Of a stretch of DNA of 64,000 nt, positions 1 through 13,200 are shown piece after piece. The notes under the pieces were generated by a model. It had not been told where the DNA came from. It worked only from the letters and a program-made list of their open reading frames with translations, and ran no database searches. Position numbers and translations under genes: made by a program. Origin of the DNA: Symbiodinium natans (taxonomy: Eukaryota > Sar > Dinophyceae > Suessiales > Symbiodiniaceae); contig CAJNDS010001291.1 in NCBI GenBank assembly GCA_905221605.1, positions 25,001 through 89,000 on the forward strand, written 5' to 3'. How positions within the stretch are numbered: position 1 is the first letter of the stretch; the number at the start of each line of letters is the position of its first letter.

Positions 1-1828
1 GGTCTGAGCCTAACCGTTTCGGATTGACGGCACGACTGAAGCCCAGCTCCAAAACCTGCAAACTGCCAACAGCACCTCCGTCACCATCACTTCTGGGCGT
101 GGGGGAAGCCTCCGCAGCACCCGTACAACAGCAGAGCGCCCGATCTTCTACGACGGACTCGCGGTTTTTGAGAGTTCGGTAGGGAAGGAAGGGCAGGGGA
201 GGGTTGAGGGTCACGCACCGACCCTGAGCAAGAGCTTGCTGGGCGTTTCGGCTGCGCCGCACCATTCTTGGAGCCCTAACCGCTTGCCGCACGCCATCTT
301 GTCACCCCGTGTTCCAGGGAACTCCGCCTCCACTTCCACTTTCCGGGCCCTGGAGCGGTTACGTAGCCGTTGCACGACATGATACACGGCTACACTATTG
401 CTACACTCAAGCCACGCGAGACGTAACGGTAGAATGATTTCGCCACAACCACTACAACCCTTGACCCTCGAAGGGCCTCCCATCGCCGGTTTTTGCAGCC
501 TTCCAAGTAGATGCTTACAAAGACAGTAGGCAGGACGGCAGGAACCGGCTTGTTTTGCTTTTGTACGCTTAGGGGCCACTGAAGTGATTTTCGTCTCAGA
601 TTGTTTGGAAAAACCTAAAACCCCAACCCCACAGAACCCCAAACCTCCCGGGACCACAGGCCAGTGAAGCCCTGCGCATGGGCCTCACCAACTCGGCATC
701 CACAAAGGGGCCAACCCGACCAGAGCTTGTGCCTGCGAGGTTTGCGCTGACCCCATGTCTGCCGTTGGCGTTCGAAAAGACGTCGGGGCCGACGTCGTGG
801 GAAATGAGGCAGTGTAGGCTGCAAGCACCAAATGCTGTCGTGGGCACGGAGATCACACACATCAAGTCGCTGTGTCAGCGCACGCCGTGCGCGACGGCCT
901 CTTAGGCAAAGGCAGTTTTGGCCAGAGTTGCGATGGAGACGAGCGGTCCAGCACCAAGGGCTCGTGGGACATGAGTGCGGACCCCAGCATGAGGCATCGA
1001 GCCCACCACAACAGACCACCAGACGAGGGGGCCATGGCGTCAAAGAGATGAGATATATGAAATCTCCCAGGTCCTAAGGGTCTGCGGGCTTGGGGACGAC
1101 GAGGAAATAACGTAAAATACAGCAGTACAGCGCCTTAAATCAAGGCAAAGATCGCGCAAAGGGGCCAAGTACACCCCGCCCCCGCCCTACCCCGCGCCAC
1201 GCGCGTGCAAGCCTACGACCGTTTCGAGTCTTGCGTCATCCATCATGCCATCCATCACGCCATCCACATCACGATGACGCGATCCTTAACGACAACCACC
1301 TGCAGAAACCCTCCGCCATGCTTTCGGGAGAAAATCTGAAGAAGCCCGAAAACTCTGTCGGACTCTCGGCTTCCGGTCCGTGGGACCGACGTTCGGCGCA
1401 CTGCCGCCACGTAGGCACCTCCCGGTGCTCTGTTCTCGGCGGAGTGCCTTGCAGGCATCTGTGGATTCCGCCACCAAACCCCGAAAAACCCTCCAATCTT
1501 CCTGCGACTTTTGCGTGAGTCAGGAATGGAAAGGATGCAGAAGTCAGAGTAGAAGTCAGGAGACAATCCCGAGCGAGAGTCGGCAAACAGGGAAGAGTGT
1601 CAACAATCTGAAGGACGCAGGTCCGTATTACGACGATGGAGATGCGTGTCAAGAGATACGATCCAGAAGCCACAAACCCGAAAAGGGCTCCGATCGTGCA
1701 ACAGGGCTGTCCTTCGCATAAGGCCGAGAGATTGGACAAGCGGTTTGGCGCTTAGTATCCCAGCAAAGGATTAAGCTCTTCGCCCCAACTCCAGGGACCC
1801 CAGCCGGCGGGAGCCATGGCCTACCCGA

Positions 1829-1994
1829 TCTTCCTTCCTTTTCTTCCTTGCTCCTTTCGCCTTTCCACTTTCCCCTTTCCCCTTTCCCTTTTTGCCCTGT
1901 TTCCCCTTCCCTTCTTTCCCCTGTCCCCTCTTCCCTTTCCTCTTTCCCCTTTCCCCTTCCCTTCTTTACCCTTTCCCCTTCCCTTCTTTCCTGA
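1829..1994. repeat. Polypyrimidine (CCCTTTCC-like) low-complexity tract
   Basis: About 165 bases consisting almost entirely of C and T, built from irregular units such as CCCCTTTC and CCCTTCTTT. Open frames crossing it on both strands encode only low-complexity Pro/Leu/Phe/Ser or Lys/Gly/Glu runs and are not credible genes. Confidence 0.8.
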
Positions 1995-4900
1995 CTCCAT
2001 CCTTGCTTCCGCTGGTCCTTCCTTCCTTCGCGCCTTCTTTTCCTTCGTGCATCTAGGGTACGTCGAATTCATGAAGAGCACAAGCACAATCCTTGTTCAC
2101 TATCGAAATGTAGAGGAAGTGATGTGTTTGCTCCAAAAACCTTCAAAACTAGAGGGTTTGTGCTGCGAATACAGAGGAAATAGCGGTCTCTGTAGGAGAA
2201 ACCAGGAAACGGCCACTATAAAAGAAAATTAGGGGAAAGCCAGCCCACAAACCACCTCCAGCCTCTCTCCGGAGATGCCAACGCGGTCCGCTATATGCCT
2301 GACAGTCAAGGGGCATTTGACCTCAACCTGGTTCTCAGTTTGAACATCAAAAGCAAGGGCAGCCAGCCTCCTAAACAAATACCGAGCGGCCCTAACCTGA
2401 ATACCAGGTTTTGCCACCAAGCCCAAAGGAAACCTTTAAACTCCATAGCAACGGCTCAAGAAGGCGATGCCCTGAAGCTTGACCAAAAGGCCCGAGATGC
2501 TCAATAAAACAACCCAAAGACGCCACGGCCCGATTCCCCATAGGCCATAGTTTTTGATGCAGTTTCACTTCTTACGGCTTGTTGTGCTTTCGTAGTCCTC
2601 ATGGCAATTTGTTGAAGCAGTTGTTGGCTTTGGGGCTTTGGTTTATTCTACAAATAGAATGCGTCAGTGTCTGAGGCAGGGGCCAGGCAGGGCTTGAGCT
2701 GCGCCCTCGATGGCCCTGCACCAGCATCTGCCCCTCCCTACCCTGTGGTGTACCTTGAGCCCTACCGTATCACAGTCGAGCCCGAACTGCGCTAAGCCAG
2801 GCTTGAGCGCTCCAGCCCTCTATCAGCGTGGAGCTGTGTTGCTGGCTGCTTCTTATGGCTTCTTATGGTCGCCATGTGTACGCCCTAGGTCGCCTTCATC
2901 TGGTCCTGAAAGCGCTTGGTGAGTTCCGCAAAGCTGAAGTACCTTTTGTCGCAGGGCACATGTTTTGGTTCCGGAAGGGGGTTTACAGCCCACACGCTTG
3001 TACATGCTTTTAGGATGGTTTCCGGCCAGGCTCCAAAGCTGAAAACCGGGGTGACTGCGCAGGTCGCAGGCGATGCAGAGAAATCGCCATGCACAAAAAT
3101 TCGGTTCTGGAGCCATGCCGAATCACGTTCAGGCATTCCCGGCAAGTTCCATGTTCTCAAAGGAACCCACAGCTGAACAAAGAGAAGACCTGAACTCAAC
3201 TGACATCCAGCCAATCGACTGCTTCTCTGTCATGAGCCCGTGGCTGTTTCAGCTCAGGATGTCTGCGCGACTCATCTAGCCTGGACTCTTAGAGCTGTCT
3301 GAAATTAAAGCTCTGCAATTCTTGTGTAATGCTGACCCCCTGTTGACAGCTCTCCCGCACGCCATTGTGCAACGCTGAACTAAGTGCTGGACCGGATGGG
3401 GTCCTTCCACGTGACCTGTTGTTGTCATGTGCACATATAGGCAAACACCTTGACGGGGGGACTTGTTGGTTTTCATGTTGCGGGGCTTCCTGCAGATCTG
3501 GAAGCGACTACTCATAAACGCAAAGTAGTAAAAGTCACTATTTGTAGAAAGGATCTGACCACCGGCTCTGGACACACCAGTCTTCGGCCTTGGACTTTGA
3601 CGTTGCCGGGGATGTGGAGCTCTTTCGTCGTCCCGACGCCTCACGTTGCATTCGCACTTCTCAGGGCCTTATATGAGATGATCCAAAGCTCGATGAAACC
3701 CCATCAGCCTACAAACCTCTTCACTTGTCTGGGTCCCCGCAAAATGGTTGATGTCCTCATGCACGCAGCTCCAACATCATCCTTATTACCCCGCGCCCAA
3801 ATCCACAAACCAGAAATGCGTGAACAGCAGCAACTTGGGCGGTCACGCAGCGGGAGTTGTCCGGCCACCAAACCCGAACAGATGCAGTCTTCGGTTCACC
3901 GTGGTTCACATATGATCAGGCGCACTCCCCCGCCCCGCTCCGCAGTGCTGTGGTCAACGGTTTAGACATGAAGGTTTTGAAAATCTTTGGAATGAGACCA
4001 AAACCCTGAACCCTTGAGCACTCCTGCCACTCAGACCGGGACGCTACTTGCTGCCCTGAGGCAAGTCCTCGACGTAGTAGCCCCTGTCGACACAGGATCA
4101 TGATCACAAGCACACCTAGTCGAGGACCATGCATACACCACACCCCTGATATGGGGCTCCGTGTTGTGACAGGAATCTTAGACAAACCCACATACAAAAA
4201 GAAATGCAGCCTGCAGTATGTCGAAAATGTGTCCGTTGGAGGTGAGGATGTTGAGTTGGAGGAAGCTTCCAAACCCCGCAAACCCCTCTGCTTTCTGGTG
4301 CATTATCATATTATGGCTTGCCACGGGTGTTTCGTCAGTCTTTCCTTGTTTTTGGGGGGATCATTGCGGGAGGGCACAGACCAAACCAAACGCCAACAAC
4401 ACCCATTCAGGGGGAAGTGTAATCGCAAAGGTTGGCAACCTTGACTCGACCTTCTGAGTTCCAAATTGAAAGACCTACGCTAACAATCAAAAACTGACAT
4501 CACGCAACCGTCAACTGCCTCGGCAGCGCTGGCAGGATTCTGTTGGTGCATCTCCAGGATCCGTCGCTGCAACGTAACAACAGCTTTGTGCTCGGTAAAA
4601 GTTCGAATGCTGGATTGTGGTTGCTAGCATTTCGCAATTCCAGTTGGGTGGAGTGAAAACGATCGTCCACTCAGAACAGCAAGCAACGGCACCTAGCTAC
4701 GTAACGTAGGATTCATATGGATTCATGAATTCATGGTAATATGCTGGCACTCAGCAGCGCTGCCGTTGAAGAAACGACGGCGGCACGACAAGCTCTGATT
4801 GCAATCTCTCAGCTGTTGTGATACAAGTGCTCGTCTTCTTGATATCCATCTACCAGCGGTGCCGTACAAGAAGTCAAAGGTCTAACATCATCTAACAGTA

Positions 4901-5211
4901 ACAGTCTATGAGGCCTCGCATCCCGGGGCTGATGCGCTCAACGGTTTGCAGCAGGAATTAATCTGGAGCCCAGATGTCGTTTCCAGTGCAGCATGCCGTT
5001 TGCTTACATTGTTTTGCTCGCTGCCAATTCGCAAGCGACGAATCCCATGTTCCAAAGCCTCAAGAGGGACTCAGTTCTTGGTGGGCAGCTCAGCAGGAAG
5101 TGAGCGGCCCGTCTTCCAAGGTGCTGGCTCACTTGAGAGCTGCACACTGTTTGCCGTACGATGCACCCACATAGTAGGTTGTTCTGCTCACCTCCACGGT
5201 CATCTGGAAGG

Positions 5212-5252
5212 ACTGCAAGGACTGCAAGGACTGCCAGGGCTGCCAGGGCTGG
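5212..5252. repeat. Short 9-bp tandem repeat
   Basis: A 9-base unit of the form gactgcaag, drifting to ggctgccag, is repeated about four to five times. It lies in otherwise unremarkable noncoding sequence. Confidence 0.6.
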
Positions 5253-8200
5253 TCAGCGCTGCGTCGCAGTTCTGGCTTCTTCTCACTTGGTGCACGACAC
5301 GCGGGCAGCTGAGGCAAGTCTTAGCAAGATCCGCTTCTTGCGTTCATCCCCAGGCTGTAGACAAGCGTCTTGACGCGAGGTGCTATGGGAAACTGCATGA
5401 CTTGGGGATCCAGCGCAGGAAAGCCTGAGTTTCGCAGGCGGGAAGCCAGGGAAGCCAGGGAAGCCGAAACTGAGCGAAGGCCGTGGTCTGCCATGATCAC
5501 CCATGATCACTTCGCACTTCAGATCGGCTTCAGGCGAGCTTGATGACAGCCCTTCGCAAGGCCTGGAAAGATCATGAAGATGTGTGCAGTTTTCAGGACA
5601 CCACGCGCACCTGCAACCAGGCACTGCCTGCGCTAGAAGATGCTGCAAGCCTCTGGTCATCAACACCCGGGGAGGCGACACGCCTGAATGGAGCGAAAGG
5701 CGTGAACGTGCTACGAGTACCGTGTCGCAATTCATCTCGACCTCGAAAAGCGCATGGTCTCAGGTCACAGACCTTTGTGGTGAGATAGACTCGGCCAAGA
5801 CCGGAACAGGCATGAAGACACACCGGCTCACAAGTCTCTGCGCACCGGGTGCGGCCCTTTCACAACGACATCCCAGTATGGCTGGTCCCGTGTGGCATGC
5901 GGCGCACAAGTCACATCGCAAGCGCCTCTCGCGAAATTCACTTGCTACCCATTGTCATGGATGCCTCCGTCTCAGCAAGATTTTAGCTTAGCATGGGCTT
6001 TACAAGACCACGCACCTTAGAAAGACCTTGTGAAAGAACGAGCGACCCTTAAACGACATACTTCCTGCTGCCCTCGAGCCCTTTGCCTTGCCAGCGACGG
6101 ACTGTCGCAGCGCCACGAATCAAGCCTTCACCTCTGCCGTGAGTGGTACATTGTGCCTCGAAGCTTCAGCGCGGGAGGCTGAACTATAAAACGACATGTA
6201 TAGGCATGCGAGGCTTTTGGCTCGCTTGGGCCAGAGCCCTGCGAGCGACCCAGGAACCTCCATCAAGTCGTGTGCCAGGCCCCCAAACATGCCTGCAAAG
6301 GTCTGGCAACGGGAGCAAGAAGCTGTGGACCCGAAGGAGGTGAAGTCTCCAATTGAATTTGGGCAAAACAGGTAGCACTTAGACCGGGCAGCCATTTGTA
6401 CTAAGGCCCCTGGCCAACTGCTAACTTCGTCTAACCTTCCCTGAGTTGGGCATCGGCTTACTAAGTCTTCCAGCTGATCCTTGGGACCTTCGTAAACCGT
6501 TGCTCGGGCTTGCAGAAGTCTCACTTCTGCCCATGGAAGGGGTGCACTGAGTTCGTGGAATGGGTGATTGTTGCCTCTCAGACGGCTACCTACCTCCACA
6601 TTGAATAATCCATGAGGCTGCGTAAAGGGCTTTTACAGGGCCGCAACTTTGCGCTTTGGCGGGCGATTATGGGATCTAGGAAACCATGGTTTGGGGCCGC
6701 TAGGGCCAGATGTCTTAAGTTTATGACGACCTAAGGAAAACAAGAAGAGTTGTGAACGTTGATGAAAGAAAGCAATGGCGAAACATAAGGCGCAGCTGCA
6801 ACAGGAGTCCTGCTGCAAGCCCAGGAAATTGATTCCTTCTCTGACGGCTCCGAGGTTAACCTCGAGCTAGCTTTTGGACATGTTTGCGGAAAAACCTTGC
6901 TCCAGAATGGGTTCCCCGGCGCCTACCACTCGCAAACATGCCCGAGGAGACAGAAGATCCTTACGGTCTGGTCCTGCCTTGAACATAAGTCTAGCTTCTT
7001 CCGCGCGTTTGTTCAAGTGATTTCGATCCTGAGGCTGTACTTGCAATTCAGCTTCTTCCACCTGCAGACGGCACGCTGCACAGGAAAAAATGGTGATCTG
7101 CATGGATTGCCTCCGTGCTGCTCACCGCGCAGAGTTAGACCTCATTCAGGAGGACACGTCCCCTTACCCGCAGAGATTTGTTAGGGAGCAAAGGAAAACC
7201 TTTTTGGGGGAAAAGAGTACAGACTGAAGCGCCTTGACTCCGGAGCCCCTTGTTAATGTCATTTCCACGTCCTCGTGCTTTGTGCCTTGGCTTGTAAGTG
7301 CACAGTAAGTCCCCCGGGTCCTGCGCATGACAGTTGCCAAATGATCGAAATGGCTGTTGCGTTCGTGGGAGCGCCCTGCATAATCTCAGTCAAGAACTCC
7401 GGAAGTGGGGCAGGAAGTTGCACCCATCTCCATCAAGAAGAGGCTTGAAAGCCTTCCAGCGCCATGTTGCGAGGGCAAGGTTCAAGATGAACTGCAGCTC
7501 ACTGAGACGCTTAGGAAGAATGAGCATGGTGCACCTGGTGGAGAAAGGCATGCTTCCAACTAGCGGGAAGACCCACGAAGAAGTGCACAGAAGCCTGCAT
7601 TTTCGCTACCAGTTTTGGAATAAGAAACGGACCATCCTCGTCGGTGACAGCTACGAAATAAGGCAACATCAGCATTCATGCTGTCGCGGCTGCTGTGCGC
7701 AGTGCAGCAGCAGCCAAGATGATTGTAGCAGGTTCTGAATGGAAGGTCATGAAGCGCGTGGTCACTCATCTGAACATTGGCCGACTCCTCCATGAAACCA
7801 GAGACCAGTCTACTTGAGGATCTCGGCGCAGCCCTGACGCCTAAACCCGTGAACCTTAAGCCGCCCTATGCCGACCCCCGGAAGGCTTTGAATAGCTCAA
7901 CGTCAATGACCTTTCGCTGCATTTCACTGCCATCACATCCTCAAGTCTCTGCACAAAAACCTTCACGCAGTTCTGATTCTTGTACGTTTCCTTTTGGCCG
8001 GGGCACTGCGCACCCCGGACTTCGGTGAGAAGCCCTGCGCCCGACATCAAAAACACAAGTCCTGGACCATTTCGTGGACAACCCATAAAGCCAGACCATC
8101 CTTATAACGCCATGAAGAAGGCACTCACACACCACCCGCTCCGAGAGAGCCATTGCTCAGCTAGCTGCGAATGAGCCTCGACTCTCGACCCAGAACGCAC

Positions 8201-8804
8201 TGAAGTATCCCAAACAGGGCCAATGAGTATCAGCTGAATCCTCGGCTTGGATTGCAAGGCTCGGCAGGGCTAGGGTTTGGTCTGTTGAGGCCCCTGAGGC
8301 ACAACCGCCATTTTCCGCAGAGGCATCGGATGCGCACCTCTACAATGCAAGCAGCATCAGGAAGCCAATCTCATCACGTACTCTGCAATTCAGTGCCCCT
8401 TAGTCTGGCTCTGTGAAGAGCGAGAGTGGATGGGGCGCAGGCAATGCAAACAAGGGTGGTGGCACTTGGCCATACCAGATCGTGTCATGTCGCGTCTCAT
8501 CATGCCAAGTTGCCTTTGCTTTGGACGTTTCTCACATTCGTGGAAAATTATGGTGAGCGTAAGTACCAGACAAATTGCTAAGGCAGATAGCTGGCGCTTT
8601 CTCAGAAGACAGCCACAGAGAAGTGCTGTCTGCTGGCAGCAGGTTTGCTGAGGAATGGCCACGATGCCGAAGGTTCTCCAGCAAAATGGGCATCTTTACT
8701 TTCTCGGGCGGACTGTCTAGCGGTGCAGGAGTCTGCTGACCAACGGCCTGTCACTCTCATTAAGGGATATCAGGACAAACCTGAAGCAGGTGGAAACGCT
8801 TTGT

Positions 8805-8962
8805 CAAAGATGGCTCGTCACTTTTGCTCTGCTGCTAACAAGTATCCCGAGTGCGCAGGCGAGCTGCTTTGCATGATCGCCGAACTTGGCAGACTGCACA
8901 AACGTCGAAAGGAGCAGGAGGTAGGCTCTCAGGCCCATCTTCAAACACTGGAGCTCCATTCC
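8805..8962 (-). repeat. Element 1 split direct repeat B2 (158 bp)
   Basis: A 158-bp sequence repeated at 9030-9187 in the same orientation with no difference seen. It forms the outer 3' end of element 1. A plus-strand open frame passes through both copies and so shows an apparent protein repeat, but that is a by-product of the DNA repeat. Confidence 0.85.
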
Positions 8963-8978
8963 GGGCGGGCTGGGTGGG

Positions 8979-9031
8979 CCCCAAAAGCTACAAGCAACAG
9001 GCATCGCTTCTTCACAATCTTTAGCAAGCCA
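8979..9031 (-). repeat. Element 1 split direct repeat A2 (53 bp)
   Basis: A 53-bp sequence matching 16108-16160 exactly, in the same orientation. It sits between the two B copies, with 16 bases separating it from B2 and a one- to two-base junction with B1, where YR-mediated recombination of a circular intermediate would be expected. Confidence 0.85.
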
Positions 9032-9187
9032 AAGATGGCTCGTCACTTTTGCTCTGCTGCTAACAAGTATCCCGAGTGCGCAGGCGAGCTGCTTTGCATG
9101 ATCGCCGAACTTGGCAGACTGCACAAACGTCGAAAGGAGCAGGAGGTAGGCTCTCAGGCCCATCTTCAAACACTGGAGCTCCATTCC
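9030..9187 (-). repeat. Element 1 split direct repeat B1 (158 bp)
   Basis: Inner copy of the 158-bp repeat, ending two bases from the stop codon of the tyrosine recombinase gene. It matches 8805-8962 base for base by inspection. Confidence 0.85.
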
Positions 9188-9189
9188 AA

Positions 9190-10221
9190 TCATGTTACGT
9201 AGCTGTCGCCGCTAGCAGAGCCAGAACAGCGAGCCCTAGGGGCTTTCAGAAAGCAGTCAAGAACAGCTTCAGAGAAAGAGGCCAGGCGCATGACCTGGAG
9301 CCGCTGACTCTGTGTCAGCTTTGCGAGCAATAATTGCCCGGCTACGTCCTGTAGGTAATGCTCAAGCGTCTTGCGTTGTTGCCACCGGCCACGCCACTGA
9401 ATCTTTTCAACGTCTTCTGTTCTTTGATAGAGCCATGTCGCTCCTGAGCCTCGCAAAGTTTTCGGAGTGACATCCTTATCAGCTTCAGAGGTGGCCACAT
9501 GCAGGTGGGAGAAGACGGCATTCCAACGGGTACGATGCACTTCACGTGAGCAGTTGAAGAGGGAAGCGCCGGGAGGTAGATGCCCGAAAAGCACATCCAG
9601 AAACATTACCGTCTTGTGATCAGAGATGCGAGCATGTTGCCGACGCATAAAGCGCCGAGTCTTGCCGTCCGTAATGCGTACAAATGCCAGCTGGGTCGCG
9701 GTGAGCAAGTCCCTGGGCAGGATCAGCTCTTCCCTGGTCAAGTACAGAAACTCACCTGGCCTGAGGAGGCCATGAAAACCCAGCAGTAAAGTAGCAGCGA
9801 AAAGCGGCCAACCCCACATCAAAGAAACTGTGACAGCTGCTCTGATCATCGCCTCCGGCGTCACCATGGACCTCTCAGTTGGCTCCTCTTCCTCCCACCT
9901 GGAGAGGATATTCCACGCCGACGCCAAAGATGCTTTGAAGTGCCGATAGCGATCCACCACCGCATTTAGGGTTTCAGAGAAAACATACTTAGGATAACCC
10001 TCATAGAAAAGATACTTGCCGAAAGCAATCAGCGTAGTGCAGAGTAGCAGCCCAGAGCTTGCGAGCTGAGAAAAAGTGCACTGGAACTGGTCCTCGCTCC
10101 ATTGCTGAAAAGAGTCAAACAGACCAGCTCGTCTGTTCTTCACAACCGAGGTTAAACCGGAATCAAAGTCCAGCGTAACCCGGCTGCGTGCTTCAAGTCT
10201 AGAAGGCGCACGCCGAGGCAT
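9190..10221 (-). CDS. Tyrosine recombinase (integrase) of element 1
   Basis: A 343-residue protein that would integrate the circular cDNA of the element. The C-terminal half has a YR catalytic layout: Arg154 in LLRPGE, Arg257 in TLRGSGATWL (the usual HxxR box, with the His not conserved), the GRW motif near 278-280, and the nucleophile Tyr289 in EHYLQ. The ATG overlaps the end of the Pol frame by 23 bases, typical of compact retroelements, and the stop lies just before repeat B1. It is intact and of normal length for a YR. The family is well supported; activity is not shown. Confidence 0.85.
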   Translation of the reverse strand: MPRRAPSRLEARSRVTLDFDSGLTSVVKNRRAGLFDSFQQWSEDQFQCTFSQLASSGLLLCTTLIAFGKYLFYEGYPKYVFSETLNAVVDRYRHFKASLASAWNILSRWEEEEPTERSMVTPEAMIRAAVTVSLMWGWPLFAATLLLGFHGLLRPGEFLYLTREELILPRDLLTATQLAFVRITDGKTRRFMRRQHARISDHKTVMFLDVLFGHLPPGASLFNCSREVHRTRWNAVFSHLHVATSEADKDVTPKTLRGSGATWLYQRTEDVEKIQWRGRWQQRKTLEHYLQDVAGQLLLAKLTQSQRLQVMRLASFSEAVLDCFLKAPRARCSGSASGDSYVT

Positions 10222-13200
10222 GCTCTCTCTTGTAGAGCTGCAGAACCGTCAACCGGGCCCACAACCCCGCTGGTCCCAAGATGTCGTCAGTAATCTTGAC
10301 CAAATCGAGAATGCGCTTTGAGCCACTGAGCAGTTGCTTTAACCAAAAGGGCTGAACTTCCAAGCGCTCCCTGAGCTGTTTCAAGCGCGAGGGATCGTCA
10401 GCCACATTATCATCGGTGCCGACATGGAAAAGACTCGGATAAAGCCCTGCACCCAGAATATGTGGCAGAACTGTTGACAAATAGAAGTTAAGCTTCTGAC
10501 TGCTTGACCTGCCCTTCGAGTTGCAACCGATAGTGACTCGACTATCCAGCAAGGCCCCAAAACGAGAATTCGGTTCGGTTTTTGCAAGGTGTTTGAGCAG
10601 GCTTCGGAAAGAAAGCTCCTCGTTGACATTGATGTGGTTCACACGCTTGAAACGATATTGCAAGAGAACTTTCCATTGAAGCGTCAGGCTCAAATCTGCA
10701 ATCCACCTTGGGGGTTTGTGAGCTGGGCGTCGGGTTGTAGAGGGCTTAGGGTGCTTGAGATCCTCAATGCACGGCGCAAGTAGTCGGCAAAGGTGTCTGA
10801 GCGCTGGGATGGGACATATGCCTGACATTTTGCAGACTGCTTCACCTGCTTTAGGGATGCGACCGAAGACCGTCACGCAGTCGGGTTGGCAACGCGCACA
10901 GAACTCTTTGACACTCTCATGGGTGAAAGTCCTTTCAATCCGCAGATGCCCTGCTTGAGCGCCACAATCACAGCCGCCGCACATCTCAGAAACTTCGGAA
11001 CGATTGCAAAGCCAGTGTGATGGTTGCTTGTAGGGGGTGCCGTACGTGCAATAACAAAATTTCACATCAACAAAACCTCTCAACCGAAGTCTTTGGAAGC
11101 AGTCAAGTCGATACATGACAGACCCCAGCGGAGTTTCGCTGGTGGAAATTAGGCCATAGGCAGCGCACAGATGCATAATCAAGGCTGCCCTCATGGCGAG
11201 CAATGTGCCGCCCCGAGTGATGGGCTCGTCTGGGTCAAAACCGAAAGGCTGCACCTTGCTCCTCAACCGTGGTCTACGCATAGTTCCGAAAGTAGCGCAT
11301 GGAAGCCCCAAATGAAAATAGCAAATCACCCGTCTGCAAATCAAACCGATAATAAGCTGCATTGTAGAGTTGAGAAGCAAATCACCATGAGGTCCGTCAT
11401 TCATGTCGAACCCCGGATGGCAGGTGAACCCCTGTTCCTTGAAAGTGCTCGTCAAAGTGCCCTCACCCCTAAAAACTTCACAAACGTCGAACAGAAACCC
11501 TTCTGCCATTGAACGTGGAACTGGGCCCAGATCATCCGGCTGCAAAAGCTCGGTGCCGAAAGCATTGTCGAGGTAGGCTGCCAGCTGAGGTTGAAGATTT
11601 GTATGAAAACCCTTATGGTCAGCATGGCGCAATAATTCCAAGGTCGCTTCGGCTCCTATATGGCTTTGGCAGACCCCGGCTCCAAAAGGCGAAGCATCCG
11701 AGCAGAAAAGTTTTGAGAGGGGCTTCGCCCTCAGATCCGTCGTCATGCAAGGTGCAAAAAGGATAAGTAGCATCAGCTCCTGCTTTGCATCATGAGAAAG
11801 GGCGAAAATCTCACCGCGGGCATGTTGCGCAATGTCATGGAAAACCTGACTCATGAGACACATGGTTGGCCGGCGAAACATGACGACAAAAATCCATGAT
11901 CCTATGATGCTCTGCAGAAGCTCGGTGGTCGTGAACCCCAGCAGCACCAGCTCCAAAGTCAAAGCACATAATGCAACAGTCTTCAATCTTGGTGCACAAA
12001 TATCACCCCGGATCCCGTCTATCTCGCCCCCCAGGATGGTAGCTTTATAAGCGTTACGAACGGCCTTCTTTGGTGATGTTCTGAGGTTCACCGACGCATA
12101 CTGCTTTCCAGCCCGTGCAAAGATCTTCTGATCGGCTCGGGAGGGAGGAGGCTCTTTGGAAACAGCTTTACGAGGTACTCGCAGAAGATATGCATGGTCA
12201 TCGATACATAGCAGCTCGTACCCAGGGCCTCGGGGAACTGGATGTTTGTAAGCTACTTGTTCAGAGGGTCTAAGACAACCAGCACGTTGAAGGAGCACTG
12301 TATGTACGTGTTGTGCTGTTTCAACAGCAAAGTTTGTCCCCATGGCAAGGGTGCGAAAGCACCCCACCACAGGAACATTGTCCAACTCCGGCCGATACGC
12401 TCTCCACCCTCGAAACAGCGAACCTGGGAAGACTCCGTGAATGTGGTTCCGGGCTGCGTGGGCATCGCTGACAATGAAGTTGTGATAAAAATCCTTAAGG
12501 TCATCTGATCCCATCACCAGGTTCTCTGTCTCAGGAAGAAACATCTGGCATAGCAAACTGGAGTGCGCAAGCGACAGCGTAGCGTCAGACACCGAAAAGC
12601 TCCTAGAATTCTCGGAAATAGGATTCAATATCTGGCGGTCAACCCTGTCATCCTTGTACACAGCAAACAAACCGCAACGATATCTATGTTCAGACTGCGA
12701 GGCTGGGAGCAGATACAAAGAGTCCACTAGGTCCCACTTTTTGTAAAGGGCCAGCTGATCATCACGGTCGGCTTGCACTCGGGCTAGCTTCGTTTTTGGC
12801 CAGCAGGTTTCGGGCTTCAGGAAGGCTCTTGGGTCTGCGAAGCCACTCTTAAGGAGAGGGTCAACTAGGAACCGAGAAGCATCAAACTGGGGGGCCACCT
12901 CGAAAACCAATCTGTCAGGCTTGATGCGCAGGCTGCTGGTAGAGGAGGATTTTCCAGATTGAAGCGGGCCATACCCGATCCCTGCTTGCCTTTCTGGATT
13001 GAACGAAGCAATGCTGTTCACCTCACCTTTCGAAGTGGGGCGTTCGCTGGAGTCGGCATTAGATCTTCGAGTTTGGCACTTGCTTGGCTTACTGTACGGA
13101 GAAAATTGGGACTGTAAGTGGTGGCTTTGCTGTAAAAGTGACTGTAACTGTTCTTCCATGCTGCCAAACTTCTGGACTGCACCTTCAAGTCCGCGTCTGG

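Larger units (their letters stand above)
1..8804. other. 8.8-kb stretch with no supportable gene
   Basis: Only short open frames occur here, on both strands, and none shows a recognisable domain, a consistent composition or a continuation in a neighbouring frame. There is a pyrimidine-rich tract near 1.83-1.99 kb and small 9-bp direct repeats near 5.21-5.25 kb and 5.44-5.46 kb. No tRNA, rRNA or promoter can be supported. Introns with non-canonical sites are known in dinoflagellates, so small exons could be missed by eye. Confidence 0.5.

Noticed and set aside
1821-2087. Minus-strand Lys/Gly/Glu-rich ORF
   Set aside because: Produced by the polypyrimidine tract; no credible protein content.
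8645-9202. Plus-strand protein with an apparent 50-residue internal duplication
   Set aside because: The frame runs through both B repeats of element 1 on the non-coding strand; the duplication is the terminal repeat, not a protein feature.
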